Positions 25,302-33,129 of a DNA stretch of 36,191 bases are shown piece by piece. The stretch's first letter is position 1; each line of letters starts with the position of its first letter. Where the stretch lies: positions 1 to 36,191 of the forward strand of contig CACYWW010000017.1 in NCBI GenBank assembly GCA_902778145.1. Direction: 5' to 3'. This DNA is from an uncultured Ruminococcus sp. Its GTDB lineage: Bacteria; Bacillota; Clostridia; Oscillospirales; CAG-272. Under the pieces are notes generated by a model, which saw nothing but the letters and a program-made list of their open reading frames with translations, was not told where the DNA came from and ran no database searches. The position numbers and the translations under genes are program-made.

Positions 25302-26237
25302 TTATTTAAGCTCAGACGAGCAGTCAACGGTTTTTTGTGTCAGGCTCCCCTTCGGGCTCCACACAGCCTCAGGGTAGTATTCGTCTATCATACGCTTGAC
25401 AAGCGTGCACTGCTTCGCACGCTTCCTCGCGTCGTCCTCGGTGCTGTCCCAGCTGTGAGTCTGCGCCACGGATCCGCCGGTCTTGAGATATATCGGTGAT
25501 GCTATACGTATCATTTCCGGCACCTCATAGTGTCTGATGAATCCTCCGGTGGATTTCGGGTTTTCCGTGTGGATGTCTATCGGGCAGCTGACCGCCTGGC
25601 GCATCGCGGCAAGCATCTGGAGCTGAATGTCGCGCACCGGATTTATTGAATCGGCGCCGATGCTCTCAAGCAGTCTGGCAGAGCACGGGTTTCCGTGTCC
25701 CGCGTGAGCTGAGACCTTGAAATGACAGTCCGCCGGCAGCTCACCGGCACGGCGCATCTCGTTCAGTATCCAGAGACAGCCCTCGTCGTATACAAGAAAG
25801 CCGCGGCATCCGAGACGGGCGGCACGTTTGACGTCCTCTATAGCGCGTACTATCTGCTCCTGTCCTCTCAGCCTGTAACCCATCCTGACACCTTCCTCGG
25901 TGTTGACGGACGCGGACGTATCCGTAGTCGCGCGCGGACCGATCGCAAGGATAAGATCGGTCTCATATTTGTGGGCAAGCTCCACCATCTGCGATATATC
26001 TCCGTCCGACAGGCGCATGATCCCCTGAGTCTGTGTGACGCGGTGCAGATAGAGTCCGTACGAATCGATCGCTTCGAGCAGCGCTCTCATTACCTTCGGT
26101 CCCTGGATGCCGGGGACCTCAAAACGGTACTGACCGCCATCCGCAAATCTTTTCCCGGACGTGGGAAGATCGTACGCATCGCCGCCGGGCAGACCGACGG
26201 AACGCAGGAATTCTCTTGTTTTATCCATACTGTTCAT
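25302..26237 (-). CDS. TIM-barrel-like protein, distantly U32-peptidase-like, function unknown
   Basis: This encodes 311 residues. Alternating strands and helices suggest an alpha/beta barrel: YGLYLHRVTQTQGIMRL, TDLILAIGPRATTDTSASVN, GCRGFLVYDEGCLWILNEMR, CHFKVSAHAGHGNPCSARLL, GADSINPVRD and CPIDIHTENPKSTGGFIRHY. Histidines and acids in SAHAGHG and DIHTEN look like active-site residues. I would expect automatic annotation as a U32-type peptidase, but the U32 signature (an E-x-F-x-x-G-x-x-C block) is absent and the operon context is metabolic, so an isomerase or lyase role is as likely. GGAGG lies 10 bases ahead of the start. Confidence 0.6.
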   Translation of the reverse strand: MNSMDKTREFLRSVGLPGGDAYDLPTSGKRFADGGQYRFEVPGIQGPKVMRALLEAIDSYGLYLHRVTQTQGIMRLSDGDISQMVELAHKYETDLILAIGPRATTDTSASVNTEEGVRMGYRLRGQEQIVRAIEDVKRAARLGCRGFLVYDEGCLWILNEMRRAGELPADCHFKVSAHAGHGNPCSARLLESIGADSINPVRDIQLQMLAAMRQAVSCPIDIHTENPKSTGGFIRHYEVPEMIRIASPIYLKTGGSVAQTHSWDSTEDDARKRAKQCTLVKRMIDEYYPEAVWSPKGSLTQKTVDCSSELK

Positions 26238-26293
26238 ATGTTTTCTTCCTCCGGATATATATCGTTATAAAAATAAAACTTTTGCTTTTCTTC

Positions 26294-27424
26294 TTACTTG
26301 CAGAGCTCATCCGTCAGCCCGTCGATCGCCGATCTGTGATCAAAAACTATCGGCGGAAGCTTGTGAGTCATACCCTTGTGTATACGGCAGTCGATGAAGG
26401 ACGGGCGCCCGCAGTCTCTCAGCGATCCGATCGCCGAGATAAGCTCTTCCCTGTTCGTCACAGCGCGTCCCGTCGTCATGTATCCGCATGCCGACGCGAT
26501 GGACGTAAGATCTATAAGATGTCCGGCGGACGGCTGACCGCCGACGGATTCGTGCGCCCCGTTGTTCAGGATCACGTGCATGAGGTTCGGCGCGTTCGCG
26601 CTGCCGATCGTTGCCAAAGCTCCGAGATGCATGATCGCAGCGGAATCTCCGTCAAGCACGACGACGTGTCTGTCCGGCTTTGCGAGCGCTATTCCGAGTG
26701 CGACGGAGGAGGCGTGACCCATCGACCCCACGTTCAGATAATCATGGGTCTTTTCTTCTCCTCTTTTTTCGCGAAGGAAGAAAAGCTCCCGTGTGGCGCG
26801 CCCCGTGGTGGCGGAATAAACGGTATCCCCGGGCATATTATCCAATATGACCTCTATCGCCTCTTCCCGGCTCATAGGATATACGTCGTCAGTGTTGTTC
26901 GGCTTTTCCGGATCCGCCATGACGCCTTTCGGCGCGATCAGCGCATACGCCCCTCTCTCTTTGACACAGTATTCCGAAGCCTTCTCCACGGCTTTTTCAA
27001 AATCAGCGTCGTCATCATCGAGGACGGTGTAAGGTATACGGAGAAGATCCAGAAGCGACGCCGTGATCTCCCCCTGAAGCTTGTGCTGAGGGTGATCCGG
27101 TTCCGTATCGCCCATTCCTCTCCAGCCTATCAGGAGTATCATCGGTACGGAGTATACGTTTTTGTCGGCGAGGCTCGCGAGCGGATTTACCGCGTTGCCC
27201 TCTCCGCTGTTCTGCATATAAACGAGCGCGATCCGGCGCGTGGCGATATAGTGTCCCGCGGCTATCGCCACGGCATTGCCTTCATTTGCCGCCGTCACGT
27301 TTTTGTCCCGGAGACTGCCGAGCAGGTAGTTGCAGAAGCCGTTCAGATAACTGTCCGGAACGCCGGTAAAAAAAGTGATACCGTGCTTTTCAAGTGTTTC
27401 GAATACTCTTCTTTGATCAAGCAT
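26294..27424 (-). CDS. Thiamine-diphosphate 2-oxoacid decarboxylase, phosphonopyruvate-decarboxylase-like
   Basis: This encodes 376 residues, typical of phosphonopyruvate decarboxylase rather than the ~550-residue pyruvate decarboxylases. The N-terminal half has FFTGVPDSYLNGF and the catalytic Glu in AANEGNAVAIAAGHY. The C-terminal half has the TPP motif LDGDSAAIMHLGALATIG ending in NN, followed directly by GAHESVGGQPSAG, a hallmark of phosphonopyruvate and sulfopyruvate decarboxylases. It would convert a 3-substituted pyruvate to the aldehyde plus CO2. Its start shares a base with the aldo/keto reductase stop (TAATG). No PEP mutase, the usual source of phosphonopyruvate, is encoded in the window, so the real substrate is open. 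Confidence 0.82.
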   Translation of the reverse strand: MLDQRRVFETLEKHGITFFTGVPDSYLNGFCNYLLGSLRDKNVTAANEGNAVAIAAGHYIATRRIALVYMQNSGEGNAVNPLASLADKNVYSVPMILLIGWRGMGDTEPDHPQHKLQGEITASLLDLLRIPYTVLDDDDADFEKAVEKASEYCVKERGAYALIAPKGVMADPEKPNNTDDVYPMSREEAIEVILDNMPGDTVYSATTGRATRELFFLREKRGEEKTHDYLNVGSMGHASSVALGIALAKPDRHVVVLDGDSAAIMHLGALATIGSANAPNLMHVILNNGAHESVGGQPSAGHLIDLTSIASACGYMTTGRAVTNREELISAIGSLRDCGRPSFIDCRIHKGMTHKLPPIVFDHRSAIDGLTDELCK

Positions 27425-28419
27425 TATTTCCTGTTTTCTCCTTTTGCCTCTCCGCCTGCATTTCCTTTGCCTTTATAAAGCGTGAAATACTCCGGCGAAT
27501 CCGTCCGGGACAGCTCCCACGCTTCATTGAACGCGTCTGCCGCAGCCTCGGGAAGCGGGCCCTCCTTCACCGCCTGTATATTGCGGAGAAGATGCGTCAG
27601 TTTGCTCGCTCCGATAAGTATCGCGTCTCCGCGCTCGCCGTTGAGCATGGAATGATACGCAAGCCAACGGTATGACGCGTCCGCCGGGGATATACCGTAA
27701 GGCTCACAAGCGGCCGTTATGACTTTTAACGCGTCGAAATAACTCTTTTTCCAGTATCTGTTCTGATAATTCGGTCTGTGCGTGAACCTTCCGTCGGACG
27801 GCGCGTCCGTATATGACGTGTATCTTCCGGTAAGAAGTCCGCCCGCCAGGGGATTGTAAGCGTAAAAGCGCATCCCGAAGTGATCGAGGCAAGCGTTGAG
27901 TTCTGTCTCCGCTTTTCTTGTAAGCGCGTTGTATATACCTTCGTATACGGTCGGTCTCACCCATCCGTGAGATTCGCATATGTGAACGACGTCGGCGACC
28001 ATCCACGCCGGATAGTTCGATAATCCGAGCTCCCTGAATCTGCCCTTCTCATGGAGATCCGCCATCGCGGAAAGAACACTTTCCACCGGTGTCGCGGGAT
28101 CCGGGAAATGAAGGAATACGGTGTCAACGGACGGCATTCTCAATCTTTCAAGAGACCCGGATAACTGCATATACGCGGCTTCCGCATCAAGCCTGCCGGT
28201 TATTCTGGGATTGACCTTGGTACAAATCTTAAAAGGACGGCCGAGAGACGGCAGTACCTCACCCAGTAATCTCTCGCACGTTCCGTCATTGTAGACGTAC
28301 GCCGTGTCAAGTTCATCATGACCGGCATCAAGAAAAGCGTTGATAAATGAATCCACATCGGGTCTGAATACAGACTCGCCGAACGTCATCGTACCGAGTA
28401 TCAGTTTTACATTCTTCAT
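27424..28419 (-). CDS. Aldo/keto reductase
   Basis: This encodes 331 residues from the ATG at 28419, nine bases after the MmgE/PrpD stop; a TTG 12 bases further upstream is less likely. Family features: LGTMTFGES near the N-terminus, the catalytic Asp and Tyr in ELDTAYVYNDG, the Lys in KICTKVNPR, the His region VFLHFPDP, and FRELGLSNYPAWMV. The C-terminal NADP-binding block GDAILIGASKLTHLLRNI is clear. It resembles aflatoxin-aldehyde-reductase-type members (AKR7). Placed next to the decarboxylase gene, it could reduce the aldehyde that enzyme makes. Confidence 0.88.
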   Translation of the reverse strand: MKNVKLILGTMTFGESVFRPDVDSFINAFLDAGHDELDTAYVYNDGTCERLLGEVLPSLGRPFKICTKVNPRITGRLDAEAAYMQLSGSLERLRMPSVDTVFLHFPDPATPVESVLSAMADLHEKGRFRELGLSNYPAWMVADVVHICESHGWVRPTVYEGIYNALTRKAETELNACLDHFGMRFYAYNPLAGGLLTGRYTSYTDAPSDGRFTHRPNYQNRYWKKSYFDALKVITAACEPYGISPADASYRWLAYHSMLNGERGDAILIGASKLTHLLRNIQAVKEGPLPEAAADAFNEAWELSRTDSPEYFTLYKGKGNAGGEAKGENRK

Positions 28420-28427
28420 ATATCCGA

Positions 28428-29765
28428 TCAAAGCCCCTTCACCAACGCGTCAACATTCGGATCTCCGATGATCACGGATCCGTATATCTCTTCGCTGACC
28501 GATCTTTTAACGCCTGCGTAATCCATAAGCCCGTAATATCTCTCACTGAATTCCGCCTCGGTCAGAGGATTTTCAGGCTCTCCCTTCGGAAAATCGACTC
28601 TTTCCGTGTACTCACCGTTCCGTGTTCTGAGAGTCACAACGGCGGTCTGTGTTTCGGGAAAAGCGCGGCTCAGGCTTTCATCAGCCGACACCTTTATTTT
28701 TTTCGTAAGTTCTTTTATTTGTTTTTTTTCGATGGTCTCCTCGCTGAATTCCGCAAGACCTGCTTTTCCGTACAGAAGCCCGGCCGCCACGGCATACGGT
28801 ATGCTCATCTTGGCGCTATAGCTGCCGAGGATATCCGTGTGGTCATGGCCGGCAACGGCAAGACCGTAAGTCGATATCCTGACTTCTTCAATACTATCCG
28901 TATCCTTTACGAGGCGCCTCAGACGTATCGCAGCCTCCACGCTCGGATGCGTGTAACGGCAGGAAGCATACGGTTTTGTGTAGGTTCTCATAACAGCGTA
29001 ATTGCCGTCGAGCAGCACGGGCTTAAGTTCCGTGTCTTCGTTTCCCGTCATCATTTTGAGGAACCCGCGCCCACCGAGAGGGTCGGCCGGCCCGTTGAAC
29101 CCGCTTTTCGCAAGCTGAAGCGCGGTCAGACTCAGAAGCGACGTTTTCGCAACGTTGTATGGCTTGAGTTCGCTGCCCTCATCGAGCGCTTTGAGCACGC
29201 CGGACGAAGCGATACAGGCGCAAGCAAACGCGCGGTATATCTCTTCCCTGTCAGATCCGGTCATATAAGCCGCGGAGAGTGTCGCGCCGAGGGTACCGCA
29301 CGTTCCCGTGGCATGATATCCGATCTCCTTGTGTCTCGGTTGTATCGATAACGCCATGGTATATGAAGCCTCGTATCCTGTCACCGCGGCTCTCAGCATC
29401 TCCTTCAGACCGTATCCGTATCTCTGCGCAAGAGGTACCAAAAGCGAAAAGATCGGCGACCCGAGATGGATTATCCCGGAATTCGTACCGTCATCATAAT
29501 CGAGCGCGTGCGCGTTCAACCCGTTGAGAAACACTGCTTCTTTCAATACAAGATCCTTACCGGTCCCAACAGCCCTGAACTCCCCCTTTTCCGGCCGGGA
29601 GAATTCAACGTATTTTTCCAGCTTTCTTTTTTGAAATTCTGCGCCCGCGCACGTCACGGCTAAATAGTCCAAAAAGCTTCTTTTTACCCTTGCCATGACA
29701 TCTTCAGGGATCTCTTTCTTCCAAACGCTGTCAACGGCATTCAGGAACTCAATCGATTGGTTCAT
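28428..29765 (-). CDS. MmgE/PrpD-family dehydratase or epimerase
   Basis: This encodes 445 residues from the ATG at 29765, chosen for AGGAG 6 bases ahead; an in-frame upstream start would add 17 residues without a site. Family blocks: FLDYLAVTCAGAE, NGLNAHALDYDDGT with the conserved Asp-Asp, YHATGTCGTLGATLSAAYM, KPYASCRYTHPSVEAA with the conserved Tyr and His, and a late PKGEPENPLT. MmgE/PrpD proteins include 2-methylcitrate dehydratase, cis-aconitate decarboxylase and iminodisuccinate epimerase, all acting on di- or tricarboxylates, which suits the rest of the operon. Confidence 0.88.
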   Translation of the reverse strand: MNQSIEFLNAVDSVWKKEIPEDVMARVKRSFLDYLAVTCAGAEFQKRKLEKYVEFSRPEKGEFRAVGTGKDLVLKEAVFLNGLNAHALDYDDGTNSGIIHLGSPIFSLLVPLAQRYGYGLKEMLRAAVTGYEASYTMALSIQPRHKEIGYHATGTCGTLGATLSAAYMTGSDREEIYRAFACACIASSGVLKALDEGSELKPYNVAKTSLLSLTALQLAKSGFNGPADPLGGRGFLKMMTGNEDTELKPVLLDGNYAVMRTYTKPYASCRYTHPSVEAAIRLRRLVKDTDSIEEVRISTYGLAVAGHDHTDILGSYSAKMSIPYAVAAGLLYGKAGLAEFSEETIEKKQIKELTKKIKVSADESLSRAFPETQTAVVTLRTRNGEYTERVDFPKGEPENPLTEAEFSERYYGLMDYAGVKRSVSEEIYGSVIIGDPNVDALVKGL

Positions 29766-29864
29766 GTTTTCTCCTGTTTTTTGACGGTCTTTGCCTGTTT
29801 TCACAGATAAAAGCAACAGTTATATCAGCAGTTTATCCGTGCTGACTTTTTCGGGTTTATTCTT

Positions 29865-30155
29865 TTACTTTTCCCCTTCTGTCTGAGCGTTTTTCTTTTC
29901 GGGAGTCAGCGCTTTTTCTCCGGCCAAATACATCGTTACCAGGCCGAACAATATCAGGACAGTACTCGCATAAACGATCACGGGAATAAAGGATTTGTAG
30001 ATCCAGGTGCAGATATTTGTTGCAGTTTCCCCACCTATAATCATAGCGGCTACATACCCAAAGAACGTCAGACCTCCGGCAAAGAGGACTATCATGATTC
30101 CGTATCCGAAGATAAGTTTAAAAATCTTTGTGACCTTTTTAATCTTCTCTCTCAT
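29865..30155 (-). CDS. Small membrane protein, possible TRAP small-subunit analogue
   Basis: This encodes 96 residues with two long hydrophobic stretches, about 14-40 (FGYGIMIVLFAGGLTFFGYVAAM) and 52-75 (FIPVIVYASTVLILFGLVTMYL), and a charged C-terminus rich in Lys and Glu. AAGGAGG lies ahead of the start. It lies 12 bases downstream of the DctM-like permease gene, the place where TRAP systems carry the DctQ small subunit. It is shorter than DctQ, which has four spans, and no DctQ motif is visible. The function assignment is by position only. The 99 bases between its stop and the next start hold no gene. Confidence 0.6.
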   Translation of the reverse strand: MREKIKKVTKIFKLIFGYGIMIVLFAGGLTFFGYVAAMIIGGETATNICTWIYKSFIPVIVYASTVLILFGLVTMYLAGEKALTPEKKNAQTEGEK

Positions 30156-30167
30156 TGTTTTTCCTCC

Positions 30168-31535
30168 TTAATGCAATCCAAGGATCGGCAGCCATCCCAT
30201 CAGTACGATGATCTCCATGACAAACTGAGCGGATACCCACCACAAATTATTCTTGAACGTCTTACCGAAATCTGAATTTGCCAGACTCATACCGGCATAC
30301 ATGCCAAGTCCGAGCGGCGGTGTTATTCCACACATAACGCCGCAGATGCAAGGCAGCATGGCAGCTGCCAGAACGGGATTAACACCCTTTGCAGCAAGGA
30401 TTGTTATGAATACGGGACCGAAAATAACCACCAGTGAAGAACCCGGGATCACCATACCCAGCAAGCACGTAATGAAACAAATGAACACCACAATGCCGAA
30501 CTTGCCCATGTTCAAGCCTTCCATAAAGGTCAGCATTTCATCGGTCACACCCAAGTCGGTAAACATTGCGCCGATCATATAACCGACAACACAAACACCG
30601 ATGGCGGGGGCAATGGTCTTGATACCATCCGCAAACATATGGGCAATTGCGTTCGGAGTGACCTGCTTCTTATCCTTTGCAACGATAACGGCATAGATCG
30701 AAGCAAGACCGCCGATAAAAACGAGTAATGAAGAACTCATATTCTTTGCGCTGGAAGCACCAAGTCTCTCCGTGAAGAAAGTGGACTTGAAAAAGTAATC
30801 CAGGACGAACGGAAGCAGGATGATGACAGGAAGTAAAAGCCCCTGCCATCCGGCCTTGAATGTTTCCTTCAGACTCGGCAGATCTTCTTTCGCAATCGGT
30901 TTTACTTTATAGACTTTGCAAAAAACAAATACCATGATAAGGCGCTGAAGGATGAACCAGAGGCTGCAGCCCCAGAGCACGATCCAGAACTCAGCCTGAC
31001 TTATATATCCTTCTCCGTAGGCAATCATGCCGGTCAAAGCTCCGAGAGCAGCGGTGATATTTCCCGACGGAGGTATCATGTTTCCAAGATAGCTTGCGTT
31101 GGACTCGATATTTGCCGCCAACTCTGCCGGGAACCCGGATTTTTTCATAGCGGGGATGGTAATTGAACCGGTCGCCATGACGTTGCCGGGACCGGAGCCT
31201 GACAACGCTCCCATGAAAGAGCTGGCAACTACCGACACATAGCCGGCGCCGCCCGTAATACGGCCTAATAGAGCAAGAATGAGCGCGATAGCTGAATCTA
31301 TGACCTTAGTCTTTGTCAGCAGTATGGACATCGCGCAGAATGCTGTCATTGAATAAAGAAGGGATGTTTTAAGCCCGGTATCAATGTATTTCCAAACATG
31401 ACCCCAGGTACCGGTAATTGTCAGCAGAATGATGAAACTGATCAAAACCGCCTCATAGACCGGTCTTTTCAGCAGCAAAAACCAAAAGATGATCACAATA
31501 AGCATGATCGCAAGATAGATTAATGCAGCCGGCAT
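30168..31535 (-). CDS. DctM-like TRAP-family large permease
   Basis: This encodes 455 residues with about eleven to twelve membrane segments. Characteristic loops are SGSGPGNVMATGSITIPAMK, GNMIPPSGNITAALGALTG, VIPGSSLVVIFGP and GITPPLGLGMYAG, as in DctM/TAXI-type transporters that move organic acids with Na+ or H+. A TRAP system normally needs a periplasmic or lipoprotein binding protein (DctP or TAXI), and none is encoded in this operon. AGGAGG precedes the start. It is the first gene of the catabolic operon; the 113 bases upstream contain A/T-rich candidates but no convincing promoter. Wording of its loops points to uptake rather than export, by analogy only. Confidence 0.85.
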   Translation of the reverse strand: MPAALIYLAIMLIVIIFWFLLLKRPVYEAVLISFIILLTITGTWGHVWKYIDTGLKTSLLYSMTAFCAMSILLTKTKVIDSAIALILALLGRITGGAGYVSVVASSFMGALSGSGPGNVMATGSITIPAMKKSGFPAELAANIESNASYLGNMIPPSGNITAALGALTGMIAYGEGYISQAEFWIVLWGCSLWFILQRLIMVFVFCKVYKVKPIAKEDLPSLKETFKAGWQGLLLPVIILLPFVLDYFFKSTFFTERLGASSAKNMSSSLLVFIGGLASIYAVIVAKDKKQVTPNAIAHMFADGIKTIAPAIGVCVVGYMIGAMFTDLGVTDEMLTFMEGLNMGKFGIVVFICFITCLLGMVIPGSSLVVIFGPVFITILAAKGVNPVLAAAMLPCICGVMCGITPPLGLGMYAGMSLANSDFGKTFKNNLWWVSAQFVMEIIVLMGWLPILGLH

Positions 31536-31648
31536 TTGATTTATCCTCCTGTTTATAATTATTGTTTTTCGTGTTCTTCAGTGAGCATGAATACAGTTTA
31601 TAAAGTACATTAGTTCTCATGCCGGCGGATCAGTCTGCAACACCGCCG

Positions 31649-31780
31649 TTATTTTTTACGGGTCATCTTCTTTTTCAAAGCTTTAAGATATGAAAGCGTG
31701 ACATCTTCTCTCAGCAGCACAAGACTTACGGCAAAGGTCAAAAACGCAGCTGCGGTCGACAGCACGGCGGGATTTTTCAT
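31649..31780 (-). CDS. 43-residue single-span membrane peptide
   Basis: This reads M-KNPAVLSTAAAFLTFAVS-LVLL then REDVTLSYLKALKKKMTRKK. There is one hydrophobic segment (about residues 5-23) and a strongly basic tail, so it should sit in the membrane with the tail inside. It begins 29 bases after the ATP-grasp gene stops and has only a weak ribosome binding site. I recognise no family. Just after its stop, CGGCGG and CCGCCG (31623-31648) form a 6-bp hairpin without a T-run on this strand. It could be a small accessory subunit of the glycan locus, or a spurious frame. Confidence 0.5.
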   Translation of the reverse strand: MKNPAVLSTAAAFLTFAVSLVLLREDVTLSYLKALKKKMTRKK

Positions 31781-31809
31781 GATCCGTTTTTTTGTTTTTT
31801 AACGTTACT

Positions 31810-33111
31810 TCAGATCTGCCGGTCCTGTATCCTTGCCGGATCAAACTTCAAAAGATCCATCCGTGAACCGTCCGAATCATATATTTCAAGCTTTTCCCGG
31901 ATAGATCCAACGGCATCCGTGATCTCCCGTTCGCTGTTCGCGATCAAAGTGAAGCGCCCGAAATGCTGCTGCAGCGTTCCGATAAACTCTTTCTTCACTG
32001 TATCTCCGACACGGTAATATTGAATAAAGTCCGTGACCGCTCCGATGCTCTTTGCCTCTTCCAGTCCTTTGACCTCAGCGATCGTCCCGGCGTTCAGCGG
32101 GATCATGAGCTGTGCCCCGTATCTCCCGTTACAGCTCAGATCGATCCTGTCGGCTTCTTCTTTGGTTATGCATTCTCCGCCGAGAGCGCATCGGATCATC
32201 ATTTTCATATCGTTGATCCCCATAAGAGGTTCTGTCAACTTGTAGATCATACCACCGCTGAGACGGTATCCCATCTCATGAAAACAGATCTTTCCTTTAT
32301 ACGGTAAGGACTGGAAGAAGACCGTTCCTTTTTTTATTCCCATCCCTTTGATCATGGCGCGGACTTTTTGATCCATATTCTCCATATAGTAGGAGCTGTA
32401 TTTGGAGGGGGTCAAGGTAAACGCGCTGATAAGACTCGTTCTTTTGACCGGATCGGCAACATATGTATCGATCAGCAGGTAAGGATACGCTTCCCCGTCC
32501 TGTACAAGATATCTCGCTCCGAAGATCTCACCGCCGTTTTCGATATATTTTTCGGCTATTACCCGCTTGCAGGCAGACGCATCAATGGCTTTTCGATACG
32601 CCGGCAGGACTTCTTCCTTGAAACGGCAAACCGAGATCCCTATCGAGCTGCAGCCGTCGACCGGTTTGATTATGATCGGATAATCTATCGCATCCAGCTC
32701 CCCGTCGGTCATGCCTTCGTGAACGTTATATTCCTCCGGAACGTCAACACCGTACTTCCGGCAGCACTCCGTGAATTCATCCTTGTTTGCGCACCTGTTC
32801 CACATGTCCATCGTTGTATAGCAAGGCAGACCCGACGCCTCACACAGCCGGATCATGTTGCGGATATTGAACTCACTGGGTCCGCAGAACACACCGTCGA
32901 TGTGCTCATCCATCACAAGCTTCATCAGCCCGTCGATATCCGTTGTGCTGATTTTAAAGTGGGCGTCGGCCTCTTGTTTCGCGGCTCTTACGGAAACATC
33001 CGCGTCATCGACCACAACGGTATATACGCCCATGGACTTTGCGAGTCTGACAAGATTAAGTGAAGCGTACGTGCCGCCGAGAATGAGAAGTTTTTTTCCT
33101 TCAGTGTGCAT
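31810..33111 (-). CDS. ATP-grasp ligase of a surface-glycan locus
   Basis: This encodes 433 residues from the ATG at 33111, chosen because GAGG lies at the right distance; an earlier in-frame ATG touching the fnlB stop lacks a site. The N-terminal Rossmann-like domain begins KLLILGGTYASLNLVRLAKS. The ATP-grasp core has YPIIIKPVDGCSSIGISVC with the ATP-contacting Lys, AEKYIENGGEIFGARYLV, and the metal-binding FHEMGYRLSGGMIY. It resembles carbamoyl-phosphate-synthase-like ligases found in polysaccharide clusters, which join a carboxylate to an amine using ATP. The partner substrates are unknown; attachment of an amino acid or other acid to a sugar nucleotide is a reasonable guess. Confidence 0.82.
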   Translation of the reverse strand: MHTEGKKLLILGGTYASLNLVRLAKSMGVYTVVVDDADVSVRAAKQEADAHFKISTTDIDGLMKLVMDEHIDGVFCGPSEFNIRNMIRLCEASGLPCYTTMDMWNRCANKDEFTECCRKYGVDVPEEYNVHEGMTDGELDAIDYPIIIKPVDGCSSIGISVCRFKEEVLPAYRKAIDASACKRVIAEKYIENGGEIFGARYLVQDGEAYPYLLIDTYVADPVKRTSLISAFTLTPSKYSSYYMENMDQKVRAMIKGMGIKKGTVFFQSLPYKGKICFHEMGYRLSGGMIYKLTEPLMGINDMKMMIRCALGGECITKEEADRIDLSCNGRYGAQLMIPLNAGTIAEVKGLEEAKSIGAVTDFIQYYRVGDTVKKEFIGTLQQHFGRFTLIANSEREITDAVGSIREKLEIYDSDGSRMDLLKFDPARIQDRQI

Positions 33112-33129
33112 ACTGTTTTCCTCTTTCAT

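Noticed and set aside
24107-26237. PEP mutase to supply the phosphonopyruvate-decarboxylase-like enzyme
   Set aside because: Neither barrel protein has the isocitrate-lyase/PEP-mutase signature; one is CitE/HpcH-like and the other is of unknown type.
26216-27478. Long plus-strand open frame opposite the TPP decarboxylase gene
   Set aside because: Arg/His/Ser-rich product without motifs, fully antisense to a gene with clear TPP signatures.
31623-31656. Terminator after the 43-residue peptide gene
   Set aside because: The hairpin has a T-run only on the plus strand, where no gene ends; on the minus strand the stem is followed by mixed sequence.
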